From a virus: DNA of 60,140 nt. The DNA is taken from positions 1 to 60,140 of the IMG/VR virus record IMGVR_UViG_3300047175_000060; one strand, written 5' to 3'. Shown piece by piece: positions 34,001 to 43,000 of this stretch. Below the pieces are notes generated by a model. It was not told the origin of the DNA. It worked only from the letters and a program-made list of their open reading frames with translations, and did not search any database. A program made the translations under genes and the position numbers. How positions within the stretch are numbered: the first letter of the stretch is position 1; each line of letters starts with the position of its first letter.

Positions 34001-34393
34001 AAGCGCGTCGTCGCGGCGACGGTGCGCGCGACGCTGTCGCGAGACATGGAGATCGGCACCAACCAGCCCGATGGGGCGGCGCTGTCGCCCGCGCAGATTG
34101 ATGTCTATTGGGGCGGCATGCAGCCGGTCCCGAACCGTCGGCTCAAGACCTATAACGGGCTGGCCGCGCCGCTTTTCACCGGCGACACGCGGCTGCCGGT
34201 TTCGGGCAACATGGACACGCGCGGGCAAGTCGCGCTGCAGCAGTCCAACCCAGTGCCGATGAACATCTCCGCCATCATCACGGAAATCCTGGAGGGCGAC
34301 ACCGAGTCGGGCAAGAGCGGCGGCGAACAGCCGGCGGGCGGCGGCGCTTCTGGGAGCGCAGGCACTGGCTTCTATGTCGCGCCGCTCGCATGA
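31091..34393 (+). CDS. Tail nozzle / tail tubular protein B-like
   Basis: 1100 residues. The start TPFIKNSFVTGELSPELYGR followed by TDLQKYQSGAATLRNCYV is typical of podovirus gp12-like nozzle (tail hub) proteins, as are PPRLIPFQFSVNQGLILEFG and the C-terminal RRLKTYNGLAAPLFTGDTRL. Gly-rich insertions around 370-460 and 740-820 make it longer than T7 gp12. The opening codons are AT-richer than the rest. Confidence 0.85.
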   Translation: MATPFIKNSFVTGELSPELYGRTDLQKYQSGAATLRNCYVNYRGGANSRAGTKFCDYSKQTGQPYPPRLIPFQFSVNQGLILEFGNNYMRVLSDGAYVTGNPMTISAISQADPAVVSFDSTFSDGDWVYISGVAGMTELNGRTFVIQAAGIGTFAIYDVFGNAINSTGYTAYTGGGTAAMIYTLTTPYAAADLPWLKFTQSADVMSFACWNQDTLTEYTPNDLTRFADNDWTIAEISVGAAIASPTDLSCVGYGGYNELGTFVTYYYVTAVDAATGEESAPTQTACVNGLLGEANPSTMLANSNNLVWQGLAGAQYYNIYAETAAPIIATGGVCPPPTFIAGFIGQSNGRTFSDAGISPDFSQGPPEHTNPFAPGTITAASMTAGGSGYNADAVNPLGTTAAVTTSTGSGAVLYPIYYAVTPFSIASIYVASGGEYYESGNTVTISGTGTGATATLTFGPETGTYPGVVAYFQQRRVYASTQNNPDTYFFSQNGLYLNFDTHFPVVADDAITGSPWSVLVDGIQWMINMPGGLVVLTGTSAWQLTGTGGSSLNPVAITPASQQAQPQAFNGVSPLVPPIKIDYQILYVQSKGSIVREFSYQFYTNIYTGIDLTELSSQLFDGYQAVQWAYAEEPNKIIWYVRDDGVLLSLTYLKAEEVSAWARHDTNGSFVSIATCTELPVDAVYLAVERVINGQASYMIERMDNRDWPTIEAAWCVDAGLSLAQPEPAAALSATSPTGLGALTGVTGLAGGSGYSAATYAVIVDDHGQGPGSGAVTALTIADGVITAVAFTSQGAGYTYPSIDFVDPAGSAGGAGAGATVTLNNAATFVATAAVFSSANVGSVIRMGGGIAAITAYVSPTEVVADILVPITAVYPNSRSPSAQPAVVPQASGSWTLTEPTTVISGLQHLVGATVTGLADGNVIPPQVVALDGTITLATPASAVTVGLGFTAQLQNVYWDYQGAVSQGRRKRVVAATVRATLSRDMEIGTNQPDGAALSPAQIDVYWGGMQPVPNRRLKTYNGLAAPLFTGDTRLPVSGNMDTRGQVALQQSNPVPMNISAIITEILEGDTESGKSGGEQPAGGGASGSAGTGFYVAPLA

Positions 34394-34438
34394 CACAGTT
34401 TGAGGTCATTGAGGCCAAGCCATACCATTGCGGCCAGG
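34390..34438 (+). pseudogene. 5' fragment of a second GNAT gene, cut by a tnpB element
   Basis: The frame starts MTQFEVIEAKPYHCGQ, closely matching MTEFRIIEAKPFHCGQ of the intact gene at 35834, and then runs into the right end of the tnpB element. The DNA differs from the intact copy at many positions, so these were distinct paralogues, one now lost. Confidence 0.65.
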
Positions 34439-34479
34439 TGACAACTCCGTCAGCTTCCGCAGACGGCTTCTCAGACAAG

Positions 34480-35616
34480 CTATGCGGCAACCCGCTGGCT
34501 TGGCGCCTGACAGCCGTGCCCCGGCTGGAAGTTTGCCCGTTGGAGGATGACGCGAGCGGCGGCGAGGTCTCTGTCAAGGACACATCCGCAGTCACATCGG
34601 TGCATCCTTTCGGCGAGTGTCTTGCGCTTGATCGTGCCGCAATCCGGGCAGGTTTGAGAGCTGCCGTATGGGGCGACCAACGTGACTATAGTACCGGCGC
34701 ATTCTGCCTTGTACCGAACATGCTGGGCGATCTGACTCCACGCGGCATTGTAGACGGACTTGGCCAGCATTCCTGCGGCCAGTCCTTTGATGTTCAGGTC
34801 CTCCATCGCGATGTGCGAGTAGCGGTCAACGATCTGACGGGACAGCTTGTGCGAAAAGTCCCGGCGTTGGTTGGCGGTCTTGGCGCTATGCCGGGCCAGC
34901 CGCAGCTTCGCCTTCAGGCGCCGCTTGCTGCCTCGCTTGCACCGGGACAGCGCCCGTTGCAGTCGCCGCTGTCGCTTCGACGCCAGCTTCGTATGCTGAG
35001 GCGTTGGCACCGTCTCGCCGTTGGACAGCGCCACAAGCGATGTGAGTCCAAGGTCGATGCCGATCGGCGCGAACGGCCGCTCCGCAGCCGCCACGTCCGG
35101 CAATTCGATCTGGAAGCAGACATACCATTTGCCGCACGCCCGGCTGACGACGGCCGCGCCGACCTTGGCGTTGGACGGAAGATCGCGATGCCACCTCACC
35201 TTGATCTCGCTCGGGATGCCGACGATGCCGATCTTTCCGCTCTTGCGGATCGTAAGCCCGTCGCCGACCCGAAAGTCGGCGCTGTCAAACATCGACTTGG
35301 CGCGGAATCTTGGGAAACCCGCTTTGCCACCGCGTTTTATCCGGCCAAAGAACGCGCTGAACGCCTTGTCGAGCCGACGCAAGACTTGCTGTTCAGCACT
35401 AAAGCTGAAACCGGCCAGCCGTTCGTCGCACTCTCGGACGGCCTTCAACTCGGCAGCCTGATTGCCGTATCGCAGGCTGACCGCGCGCCGCTGGTAGGCC
35501 TCGATACGCTGTTGAAGGCCTGCGTTGTAAAGATCGCAGAACGAGCCAAGCATGTCCGTCAGGGCGGCTTCCTGCTTCAACGTCGTATAAAGGCGATACT
35601 TGTAGGTCAAATTCAT
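34480..35616 (-). CDS. tnpB: TnpB, RNA-guided nuclease
   Basis: 378 residues. The RuvC-like active site is complete: D188 (IGIDLGLTS), E272 (IAMEDLNIKG) and D350 (LDRDLAAAR). The zinc finger is CPDCG (323-326) and CDCGC (341-343). TnpB uses an omega RNA made from the element's 3' end to cut target DNA and maintain the element. The start ATG overlaps the stop of the RHH gene (ATGA), so the two are translationally coupled. The guide would be read from DNA beyond about 34438, i.e. from the broken GNAT gene. Confidence 0.92.
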   Translation of the reverse strand: MNLTYKYRLYTTLKQEAALTDMLGSFCDLYNAGLQQRIEAYQRRAVSLRYGNQAAELKAVRECDERLAGFSFSAEQQVLRRLDKAFSAFFGRIKRGGKAGFPRFRAKSMFDSADFRVGDGLTIRKSGKIGIVGIPSEIKVRWHRDLPSNAKVGAAVVSRACGKWYVCFQIELPDVAAAERPFAPIGIDLGLTSLVALSNGETVPTPQHTKLASKRQRRLQRALSRCKRGSKRRLKAKLRLARHSAKTANQRRDFSHKLSRQIVDRYSHIAMEDLNIKGLAAGMLAKSVYNAAWSQIAQHVRYKAECAGTIVTLVAPYGSSQTCPDCGTIKRKTLAERMHRCDCGCVLDRDLAAARVILQRANFQPGHGCQAPSQRVAA

Positions 35617-35747
35617 TCGCCGCGCGTTTCCCGATACTGGTCTACGATGCGGCGAATAAGGTCAGACACCGAAATGCCTAAGCGCTCGGCCTCCTTTCTT
35701 AGAAAGGAAACCTGCGGTTCCGTCATTGAGACCATTTGCTTATGCAT
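35613..35747 (-). CDS. Small ribbon-helix-helix-like protein coupled to tnpB
   Basis: 44 residues; MTEPQVSFLRKEAERLGISV followed by SDLIRRIVDQY has the RHH (CopG/MetJ-type) pattern. An ATG 6 bases upstream is also in frame. Its TGA overlaps the tnpB ATG, so it may repress the operon or act with TnpB; the latter is speculative. Confidence 0.7.
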   Translation of the reverse strand: MHKQMVSMTEPQVSFLRKEAERLGISVSDLIRRIVDQYRETRGE

Positions 35748-35833
35748 TGGCATGGGGACTACATATCCACTACAGGGGTATTTTTCAAGGACTAATAAAG
35801 CAATCTTTAGTCCCTTTGGTGGGCCACCGTGCG

Positions 35834-37270
35834 ATGACTGAATTCCGAATCATCGAAGCTAAACCTTTTCATTGCGGCCAAATGGCCCGCATCGTGCGGC
35901 ACGAATATCGCGACCGTTTCGAGGCCATGGGCTTCAATGCCCATCGCGAGCTGCGGATTGAGTTCGATCGGTCGCATTTTCGGCGGGCTTGGCTGATCGA
36001 CGGCAAGCTGGCCGGGCTCGGGGGCGTGTCTGGCGCGCAACTGTCCAGCAGCAGCACGATCTGGCTGGCACTGTCCGAGGCGGCCATGAAGCACCCCTTG
36101 GCGGTCATCCGCGAGGCCCGCCGGCAGTTTGCCCAGATCATGGAGACCAAGACGACGCTGCAGGCGCGCATCCTGCCCGGGGACGAGCGCGCGCGGCGCT
36201 TCGCGGCCTTTATGGGATTCCGCCCGGCTGGCGAGGGACTGATCGAATACCGCCGGGTCTGGCCCGAGGTCGCCGACCCTTTCGTGGTGTTCTCGTTACC
36301 CCGATCCCGGTCGCGCTGGTTGTCCCGCTTCCTTGCGGACAACGGCATCGACTGCGCGCACGACCTGCCGGTGAGCGTCGGATCGGTCGATGAGCTGTGC
36401 GATGTGCTGCGCCGCGGCGGCTCGGTCGAGACCGGCTTGACGCGCGCTTGGCGCATCCTGCGGCAGCGTTTTCCGGGCATTCGCTTCGCGGTCGTGCGCC
36501 GGCCGATCGCCGAGGTGAAGCAGAGCGCCGCGCGGTTCGGCTGGGTTTTCCCCAATGGATACTTGGAGGCGGAAGAGCGGCGGCTGGCGGACATCTCGGC
36601 GCTGCCCGGCACTCTGACGGTGGACTTTGCCGACCTGTCGAGCGAGGCCCCGTGCCGCACGCTCTATGAGCACTGCACCGGGCGGCTGATGCCGGCGCGG
36701 CATTGGGCCGAGCTTAGGAGCAAGAACATCCAGATCGACATGAACGACCGGATGGGTCTGCTGATCCAGAACAAACACCGCATGTGTGCGCTCTTCGATG
36801 AGATCGCCGCCACGATTACCATTCAGCGCGAATGCTTCGACACCTTCTATCGTGATGGTGCGGGGCTATTCCGGGATCATTATGAGGAAGCGGGTAGCTT
36901 CGACGGCCTGCCGCTTGATCCGAATGTTGAAATGGCAAAACAACTTGAGGTGGATGGCAATTTCCTTGCCGTTACCGCCCGAAAGGGCGATAAGATGATC
37001 GGATATATCGTCTTTTTGGTGAATCCGAGTTTTGAAAGCCGCCACGTCATGCTTGGCTTCCAGAACATCTTCTACGTCAAGCCGGAGCATCGCGGGGGGT
37101 TGGGGCGGCAACTGCACAAGGCGGCGGTCGCCATCCTGAAAGCGCAAGGTGTCCAGATGCTGATTATGCGATCCGGCGTGCGCGCGCGCGGGCCGTCGCA
37201 GAAGTTTCTGTTCGAACGCCTGGGCGCCAAGCCAATGGGGCAGCTCTACGCGCTCCCGCTGGAGGGTTAA
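35834..37270 (+). CDS. GNAT-sulfotransferase-GNAT fusion protein
   Basis: 478 residues in three parts. Residues 1-145: a GNAT-like domain as in T7-type gp13-position proteins (EFRIIEAKPFHCGQMARIV). About 150-340: a sulfotransferase-like domain with the PAPS loop VFSLPRSRSRWLSRF and the 3'-phosphate motif FAVVRRPIAEVKQSAARFG (about 218). About 365-478: a second GNAT domain with the acetyl-CoA loop VKPEHRGGLGRQLH (about 415-428). It lies between nozzle and ejection proteins. Such a fusion could modify host or virion molecules; the substrate is unknown. Confidence 0.75.
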   Translation: MTEFRIIEAKPFHCGQMARIVRHEYRDRFEAMGFNAHRELRIEFDRSHFRRAWLIDGKLAGLGGVSGAQLSSSSTIWLALSEAAMKHPLAVIREARRQFAQIMETKTTLQARILPGDERARRFAAFMGFRPAGEGLIEYRRVWPEVADPFVVFSLPRSRSRWLSRFLADNGIDCAHDLPVSVGSVDELCDVLRRGGSVETGLTRAWRILRQRFPGIRFAVVRRPIAEVKQSAARFGWVFPNGYLEAEERRLADISALPGTLTVDFADLSSEAPCRTLYEHCTGRLMPARHWAELRSKNIQIDMNDRMGLLIQNKHRMCALFDEIAATITIQRECFDTFYRDGAGLFRDHYEEAGSFDGLPLDPNVEMAKQLEVDGNFLAVTARKGDKMIGYIVFLVNPSFESRHVMLGFQNIFYVKPEHRGGLGRQLHKAAVAILKAQGVQMLIMRSGVRARGPSQKFLFERLGAKPMGQLYALPLEG

Positions 37271-37867
37271 GTGGGCATTGGGGCGGCCACCGCCATAGGG
37301 ACAACGGCAGCAGCTATTGGGTCCGCCGCAGCGGGAGCGGCGCCAACAATCGGAGCCATCGGGAGTGTAGCGGGTCTAGCCGGCGCCGCCACCTCCGCCA
37401 TCGGTTCCATCCAGCAGGGCAATTACTCGGCCCAGGTCGCGAGGAACAACGCGACGATTGCCAGGCAATCCGAGGCCTATTCGGCGCAGGCCGGGACGGT
37501 CGCGGCCGAAAATCAGAGCCTGCAAAACGCCTCCCAGCTTGGGCAGCTGAAGGCAAACCAGGCGGCCAACAACATCAACACCAACACCGGATCGGCGCTT
37601 CAAGTGCAGGAAGGCCAGGAAGCGGCCGGCGAACTCGACACGCAGACGACACTGCACAATGCGCTGCTGCAGGCCTATGGCTACCAGACGCAGGCCACGA
37701 GCCAGACCGCTCAGGCGCAGCAGGACACCGCCTCTGGCACTGAGGGCGCAGCCGCGGGTCTTCTGGGCAGCATCTCGTCCGTGGGCTTCAAATTGGGCGG
37801 TCTTGGTCAATCGGGGAGTTCAATTGCGACTGACGGTGGCAATACCGGCTGGGTGAATACGACCTGA
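37271..37867 (+). CDS. Internal virion / ejection protein (gp14-like)
   Basis: 198 residues from GTG. Gly/Ala-rich hydrophobic N-terminus (AAAIGSAAAGAAPTIGAIGS) then a Gln/Asn/Ala-rich helix, the usual profile of T7 gp14-like core proteins that enter the outer membrane during ejection. Next to the other two ejection genes, overlapping the next by one base. Confidence 0.75.
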   Translation: MGIGAATAIGTTAAAIGSAAAGAAPTIGAIGSVAGLAGAATSAIGSIQQGNYSAQVARNNATIARQSEAYSAQAGTVAAENQSLQNASQLGQLKANQAANNINTNTGSALQVQEGQEAAGELDTQTTLHNALLQAYGYQTQATSQTAQAQQDTASGTEGAAAGLLGSISSVGFKLGGLGQSGSSIATDGGNTGWVNTT

Positions 37868-40020
37868 TGGCCGCCATCCCTGACACAATCGTCCTGCCGT
37901 CCGTCACGCCGCGGATCGACGCGCCCGATACGCAACAGGACGTGCAGCCTCTTGCGGCGGAAGGGCTGCAAAAGATCGGCGATGCTTCACTCAAGACCGG
38001 CCAGTTTTTTGGCCAGCTTCAGACCACAGACGTGCTGAATCAGGCTGGCAGCCAAGCTGACGCGGTTCTCGACCACGTCATGCAGCTCCGGGGTCAGGAT
38101 GCGTTGACCGCAATCCCCGCCGCGCAGAAGCAGGTTCAAGACATCTACAGCAAAGCTCGCTCTCAATTAGGTTCGCTTGACCAGATCGGACAATTTGACC
38201 AGACGGCTGGTCAGATGGTCACGCGCTATTATGGGCGGTATTTTGCGGAAAAGGGGCAGGAAGCTCAGGTTGAATATGCCGGCGCCACCAATCAGCAGCT
38301 CGTGGATACTTCCAATCATCAATCATACGCGGCGACGACCTTAAGCGATCCCGCGGCGTCGGATGCGAGCTTTCAAGATTCGCTCAAAACCGGCAGATCG
38401 GCAGCCGTTCAGGCAACCCAGCTCGCAGGAAATGAGAAGGACCCTGCAATCGTCACCGACGCGGTGCGCCAAAGCGATAGCAGGCAGGCGTCGATTTTTA
38501 TTGAGGGGTGGTTGAACAAAAACCCAACCGTTGGTGCGCAGTTCCTTCAGAAATACGCGCCGATGCTTGACCCACAAGCATACCAGACGCTGTACCGGGC
38601 CGCGCGAAGCGCCACGTTGCCGATGGACTCCAATGCCATTGCGGACGGGGTTCTCGGCATTGCCGGGCCGCAGGCGACCAGCGGCGGAACTGCCGCGACG
38701 GGTGGTCAGCGTCCGGTAAACAACCCCGGCAATCTTCGGGTGCCAGGATCAAAGACTGACTTTCAGCAATTCCCAACCCAGCAGGCCGGGGTCCAAGCGC
38801 TTCAGGATCAGCTTATCCTTGATAATAAGCCGGTCGCGCAAGGTGGCCATGGCTTAACGACGCTGGCCCAGATCATAGGCGATCCAGTCCATGGATGGGC
38901 GCCTTCCACCGAGAACAACACTGCGGCGTATATTGCAAACGTCTCGTCGTGGACGGGTATTGACCCAAACAAACCGATCGACCTTTCTGACCCAGCAACA
39001 CGTAATGCCGTGACTGCCGCGATCATCCGGCAAGAGGGTGGGAGCAGAAGCACCGGCGGCGCCCAAGCGCTTCAGGAGATGGGTGCAAATTTGCCGGCTC
39101 TGATGGACCAAGCCGGCCAGCAGGCGATGAAGCTGCATCCGGACGATGCGGACAACGCCTATCAATCGGCGTCCTATGCGGTCTATCGCAAATACCAATC
39201 GATGGTTGTGTCCAATGACGCGGCACAAAAGGCCAACCTGTTGACCGTGGCCAATGCGGTGACGCAAGGCAAGTTCACCGATCCGGATCAGATTTTTAAG
39301 GCGGGCGGTGCGACTGCGCAAGCCTGGGTCAACTTGGATCCTGACGCCCGAGCTACGGTGTTCACGCTGATGAAGCACAATCTGCCGGGTGCCGATGTCG
39401 TTTGGTCGCCGCAGGCGCAGTCCATGAGCGATCAGCTTGTTGGGCTTTCGATCACCGATCCGGCGGCGTTTCGGAAGGTCAACCTGCTTGATCCGCATTA
39501 CCTTGATGTGATGCCGCACGACATGATCAGCGCTCTGTCCAATCGGCAGACGGATGCGATGGCGACCGCGTCGAGAGGGGTAAGTGATGACGATATTCGC
39601 TCGGCGCTTTCCTTCGTTTCGCCGCTGGCAATTTCTGGTGGCATCAATCCCAAGGCGATAGAGGGCACGTCGGATTACCAGACGTATCAGCAGTTCGTGG
39701 GGGCCTTCACGGCCGATGTGAGCGCCTATTTTGATCAGCACAGCCGGATGCCGGACGCCGCGACGCAACAGCAAATTGCACGCCGCCTTCTGATCAAGGG
39801 AACGGTCGCCGGAACAGGCAGCATGTTCTTCGGCCCAAAGTCCGAATATCTGTTCGAGGCCGAAGGTCAGGGCGGCAATTTGCCGGGCTTTCAGGCAATC
39901 ATACCGCCGGATCAGCTATCGGCGATCAATACGGCCTACAGCAAGATGTACGGGCACCCGCCAGACATGGCGACCGCGACGCAGCTGTATCTTGAGTCTC
40001 TGGCGCCCAAACCCCAATGA
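37867..40020 (+). CDS. Internal virion protein with muralytic-like domain (gp15 position)
   Basis: 717 residues. Around 283-395, NNPGNLRVPGS, FQQFPTQQAGVQALQDQLIL and AAIIRQEGG resemble the lysozyme-like module of phage structural proteins that locally open peptidoglycan. The rest is helical with repeated DP motifs. Position corresponds to T7 gp15. Confidence 0.75.
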   Translation: MAAIPDTIVLPSVTPRIDAPDTQQDVQPLAAEGLQKIGDASLKTGQFFGQLQTTDVLNQAGSQADAVLDHVMQLRGQDALTAIPAAQKQVQDIYSKARSQLGSLDQIGQFDQTAGQMVTRYYGRYFAEKGQEAQVEYAGATNQQLVDTSNHQSYAATTLSDPAASDASFQDSLKTGRSAAVQATQLAGNEKDPAIVTDAVRQSDSRQASIFIEGWLNKNPTVGAQFLQKYAPMLDPQAYQTLYRAARSATLPMDSNAIADGVLGIAGPQATSGGTAATGGQRPVNNPGNLRVPGSKTDFQQFPTQQAGVQALQDQLILDNKPVAQGGHGLTTLAQIIGDPVHGWAPSTENNTAAYIANVSSWTGIDPNKPIDLSDPATRNAVTAAIIRQEGGSRSTGGAQALQEMGANLPALMDQAGQQAMKLHPDDADNAYQSASYAVYRKYQSMVVSNDAAQKANLLTVANAVTQGKFTDPDQIFKAGGATAQAWVNLDPDARATVFTLMKHNLPGADVVWSPQAQSMSDQLVGLSITDPAAFRKVNLLDPHYLDVMPHDMISALSNRQTDAMATASRGVSDDDIRSALSFVSPLAISGGINPKAIEGTSDYQTYQQFVGAFTADVSAYFDQHSRMPDAATQQQIARRLLIKGTVAGTGSMFFGPKSEYLFEAEGQGGNLPGFQAIIPPDQLSAINTAYSKMYGHPPDMATATQLYLESLAPKPQ

Positions 40021-43000
40021 GCGGAAACGAAACCGATCTGCCTGACGTGGAGCCGGAAGCGCTTGTGCCGTCGGCCGGTTCTGGGGTGCCGTCGCCCGCG
40101 CCGGCTGCGGCGTCCGGTGGTGGTCTGCCGCCAAACATCACACCCGGGGATGCCGAAGAAGCGGGCTCTGCGGGTGCCACGCCGCCGCCGCCGCCGGCTA
40201 AACCGCAGGTGCAGCCAGCCGCACCGCCAAATGCCTTGGCCGCGTCGGGTGCGGGAGTGCCGCTACCGACCAGCCCTGACTTTTGGACTGCGCAGATCGC
40301 GCGCATGGCGGACCAGCAACGCGGTCAGGCGACATCGAACCTGGTCAGTGCGCAGGACGTGGATCCTGACAAGGCGGCAGCTGCCCGCACCTTGGCGCCG
40401 TTGCTTGGACTGCCGGCAGTTGCCATGGAGGACAATCCATCATTCTGGCAGCAGCAGGCGGATTTGCGGGTTGCGCGGGGTGTCATGAGCACCGATCAGC
40501 AATTGCAGAAATGGCTGGCATCGGATCCAGGCAACGCCAAGGTTGCGCAAGGCGACGTTCCGCAGCTTGGGCTGATCGGGCGGCTGTGGAACGGGTTCAG
40601 TGAAGGCTTCACGCAGTCAATGTTGGAGCAGCGCATCGGCGAGCTTGGGTTTTCGGAGCAGACTGGAACTGCTTCCCCAAGGCAGATAAACCTTCTCCAA
40701 ACGTTCAAAGAGCAGGCCGCCGCGCAGCCCAAAGAAAAGGGCACGGCCGCGCATATCGGCGGGTTTCTGGGCGGAACGGCGCAGATGTTTGCCAACGCCC
40801 TGCCGGAAGCAGCTGCGGGTGCCGCGGCTGGCGGCGCGACGGGCGCCTTGGCGGGTGGTGTCGGCGCGATTCCGGGTGCGATCGGCGGTGCGGCGGTTGG
40901 CCTCACCGCCGGCGTTGCCGGGCAAAGCGCCATCGAAACATCGGGGCAGACCTATGACACGCTGAGCGATGCGAAGGACAAGCTGGGGCGGCCCATCCCG
41001 GAGGCAACCAAGCAAGCGGCGTCCGTGCTGTCCGGTGTGGTCACAGGCGCTTTGGCGACGGTCGGCGGTGACGTGCTGAGCGCGCCGGTCAAGGCAATGG
41101 TGGCGCCGTTCGTGCGCGACGTTGCATCTGAGGCGGCGACCCGTCCGACACTGGCGCGCGCACTCGGCACTTTCGCCAAAAGCGTCGTGAAAGCCGGGGT
41201 GACGGGTGCGATCGTCAATGGCGGGATGACAACGGTGCAGGCGATTGCGCCGCAGGTCGCGGAGGCGGTGACATCGCCGAATTTCGAGACGGCGTTCAAC
41301 GATCCCGAGATGCGGCAGCAGCTGGTCAACCAGGTGGTGAACTCCTTGGAGGTGGGGGCGCTGGCGTTCCCGCTCATGGAATTGCCCATGCGCGGGGTGA
41401 GCCTCTATGCCGATGTGGTTCGGGCTCGCGCTGCCGCCCGCAGCGTTAGCCAATGGGCAAAGATGATTGACGCCGCGGCCAGGAGCAAAACCCGCCAGCG
41501 CGCGCCGGATGCGTTTTCGGCGCTGATGCAGATGCACGCCGCGGCCGGCGACGTGAACAGCATCTATGTGCCGGCCGAGCGCGTGGCCGAACTCTACCAG
41601 GGCATGCAGACGCGGCCAGGCGAAGCCTTGGACCCTTTTGCCTTCGTGCCGGACATGCAGGAGCAGATGGACCAGGGTTTGCTGACCGGCGGGGATGTGC
41701 AGATCCCGATGGCGCAGTTTGTCGCGCACCTTGCCGGAACGGACATTGAGCGCAACTTGCGTCCTGATATCCGTTTTGCCCCGGATGGCTTTACGTTGCG
41801 TGAGGCTTTGGAGCTGCAAAACCATCCGCCGGCCGATCTGACTGGCTTGACGGATGAAGATGCCGGCGATGTGGGCGTCGATCATTGGGGCGCGGCAATC
41901 CAAGCGGTCAAGGCCGACATCACCGATCAACTGCGCCGCGCGGGGTTCACCCCAAACGTTGCCGAGCAATACGCCACGCTGATCGCAGCGCGGTATGGTG
42001 CGCGCGGTGATGATTTTGCTCAGTCGCCTCTGGATCTGTATCGACAGGAAGGCCTGCAGGTGCTGCGGGAGGATCAGCCGCGCGTTGGTCCCGCGACCTA
42101 TAGCGGGATTGACGAGGCCATAGACAGCTTGCGGCGCGGCGACAGGCAGCCAAGCGACCGGCAACTCTATGGTCCAAGCCTGCTGGAATACCTGACCGGC
42201 GGTTCATTGGGTCAGGGCATGAACCGCGCCCATGAACTTTCAGAAGGCGGCCGGCGCGAAGCCGCAGGCGGCATTCAGGACACGGGCGGCGATATTGCCG
42301 CGATGGGCGGGAACGAGTGGCACCGAGGCCAGCCGGGTCGGCGCAAGCTGATCAACCCGGAGGGCATGCGCATTGAGGAAGCAGCTCAGCGAGCCCATGA
42401 CGCAGGTTATTTCCCGGACCATCCGGACGTGCCGGACATCAATGAGTTTCTGTCGGCGTTGCAGGATGAGTTGAACGGCCGGCAGCGCTATGTGCCGCCG
42501 GAAGGTGAAGCGCTGAAGCGCGAGCAGTCGCGCGCCGTTTCCGAGCAGCTGCGGCAGTTCCTAGATGAGCGCGGCATTGACATTCAGACCGCCACCAATG
42601 CCGAGATCAAGCAGGCGCTGGATGAGGCGCGGGGTGGCGGTGAGGCATTGGATCTATACCAAAGCCACAAAAGTGTAACCAATGATGTTAACGAGTTCGA
42701 CAAGCTGGCAACGGACATCATAAAGAAGGCGGAATATGATCACTACGGTCTTAGGGCCGTATCGCCAAACGAGATGACGGGCGAAAGCATTCGTGTAAAG
42801 CCCGGAGACGAATTGCCGTCATCCTATCGGTGGGAAGATGGAACGCCAACGGAGGAGCAACTTTCGGGCGTTTCGGCGCTTCACCTTAGCAAAAAGATGT
42901 CGGTCTTTAAAGGAATCGCGGCCCTCGACCCGTATTTGATTCATAAAGACACGCAGATTGCGCTCGTTGGAGCGCACTATATGGAACACGGAGAGGACGA

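Larger units (their letters stand above)
34439..35815 (-). mobile_element. IS200/IS605-family tnpB element with RHH gene (no tnpA)
   Basis: It carries tnpB and an upstream coupled RHH gene. The right end on the minus strand is a hairpin (CCGTCTGC, GGAA, GCTGACGG) then AGTTGTCAC at about 34439. The left end probably lies near 35815, where GGGACTAA and TTAGTCC form a hairpin. Boundaries are approximate. No Y1 transposase is present, so it would need TnpA in trans. Confidence 0.7.
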
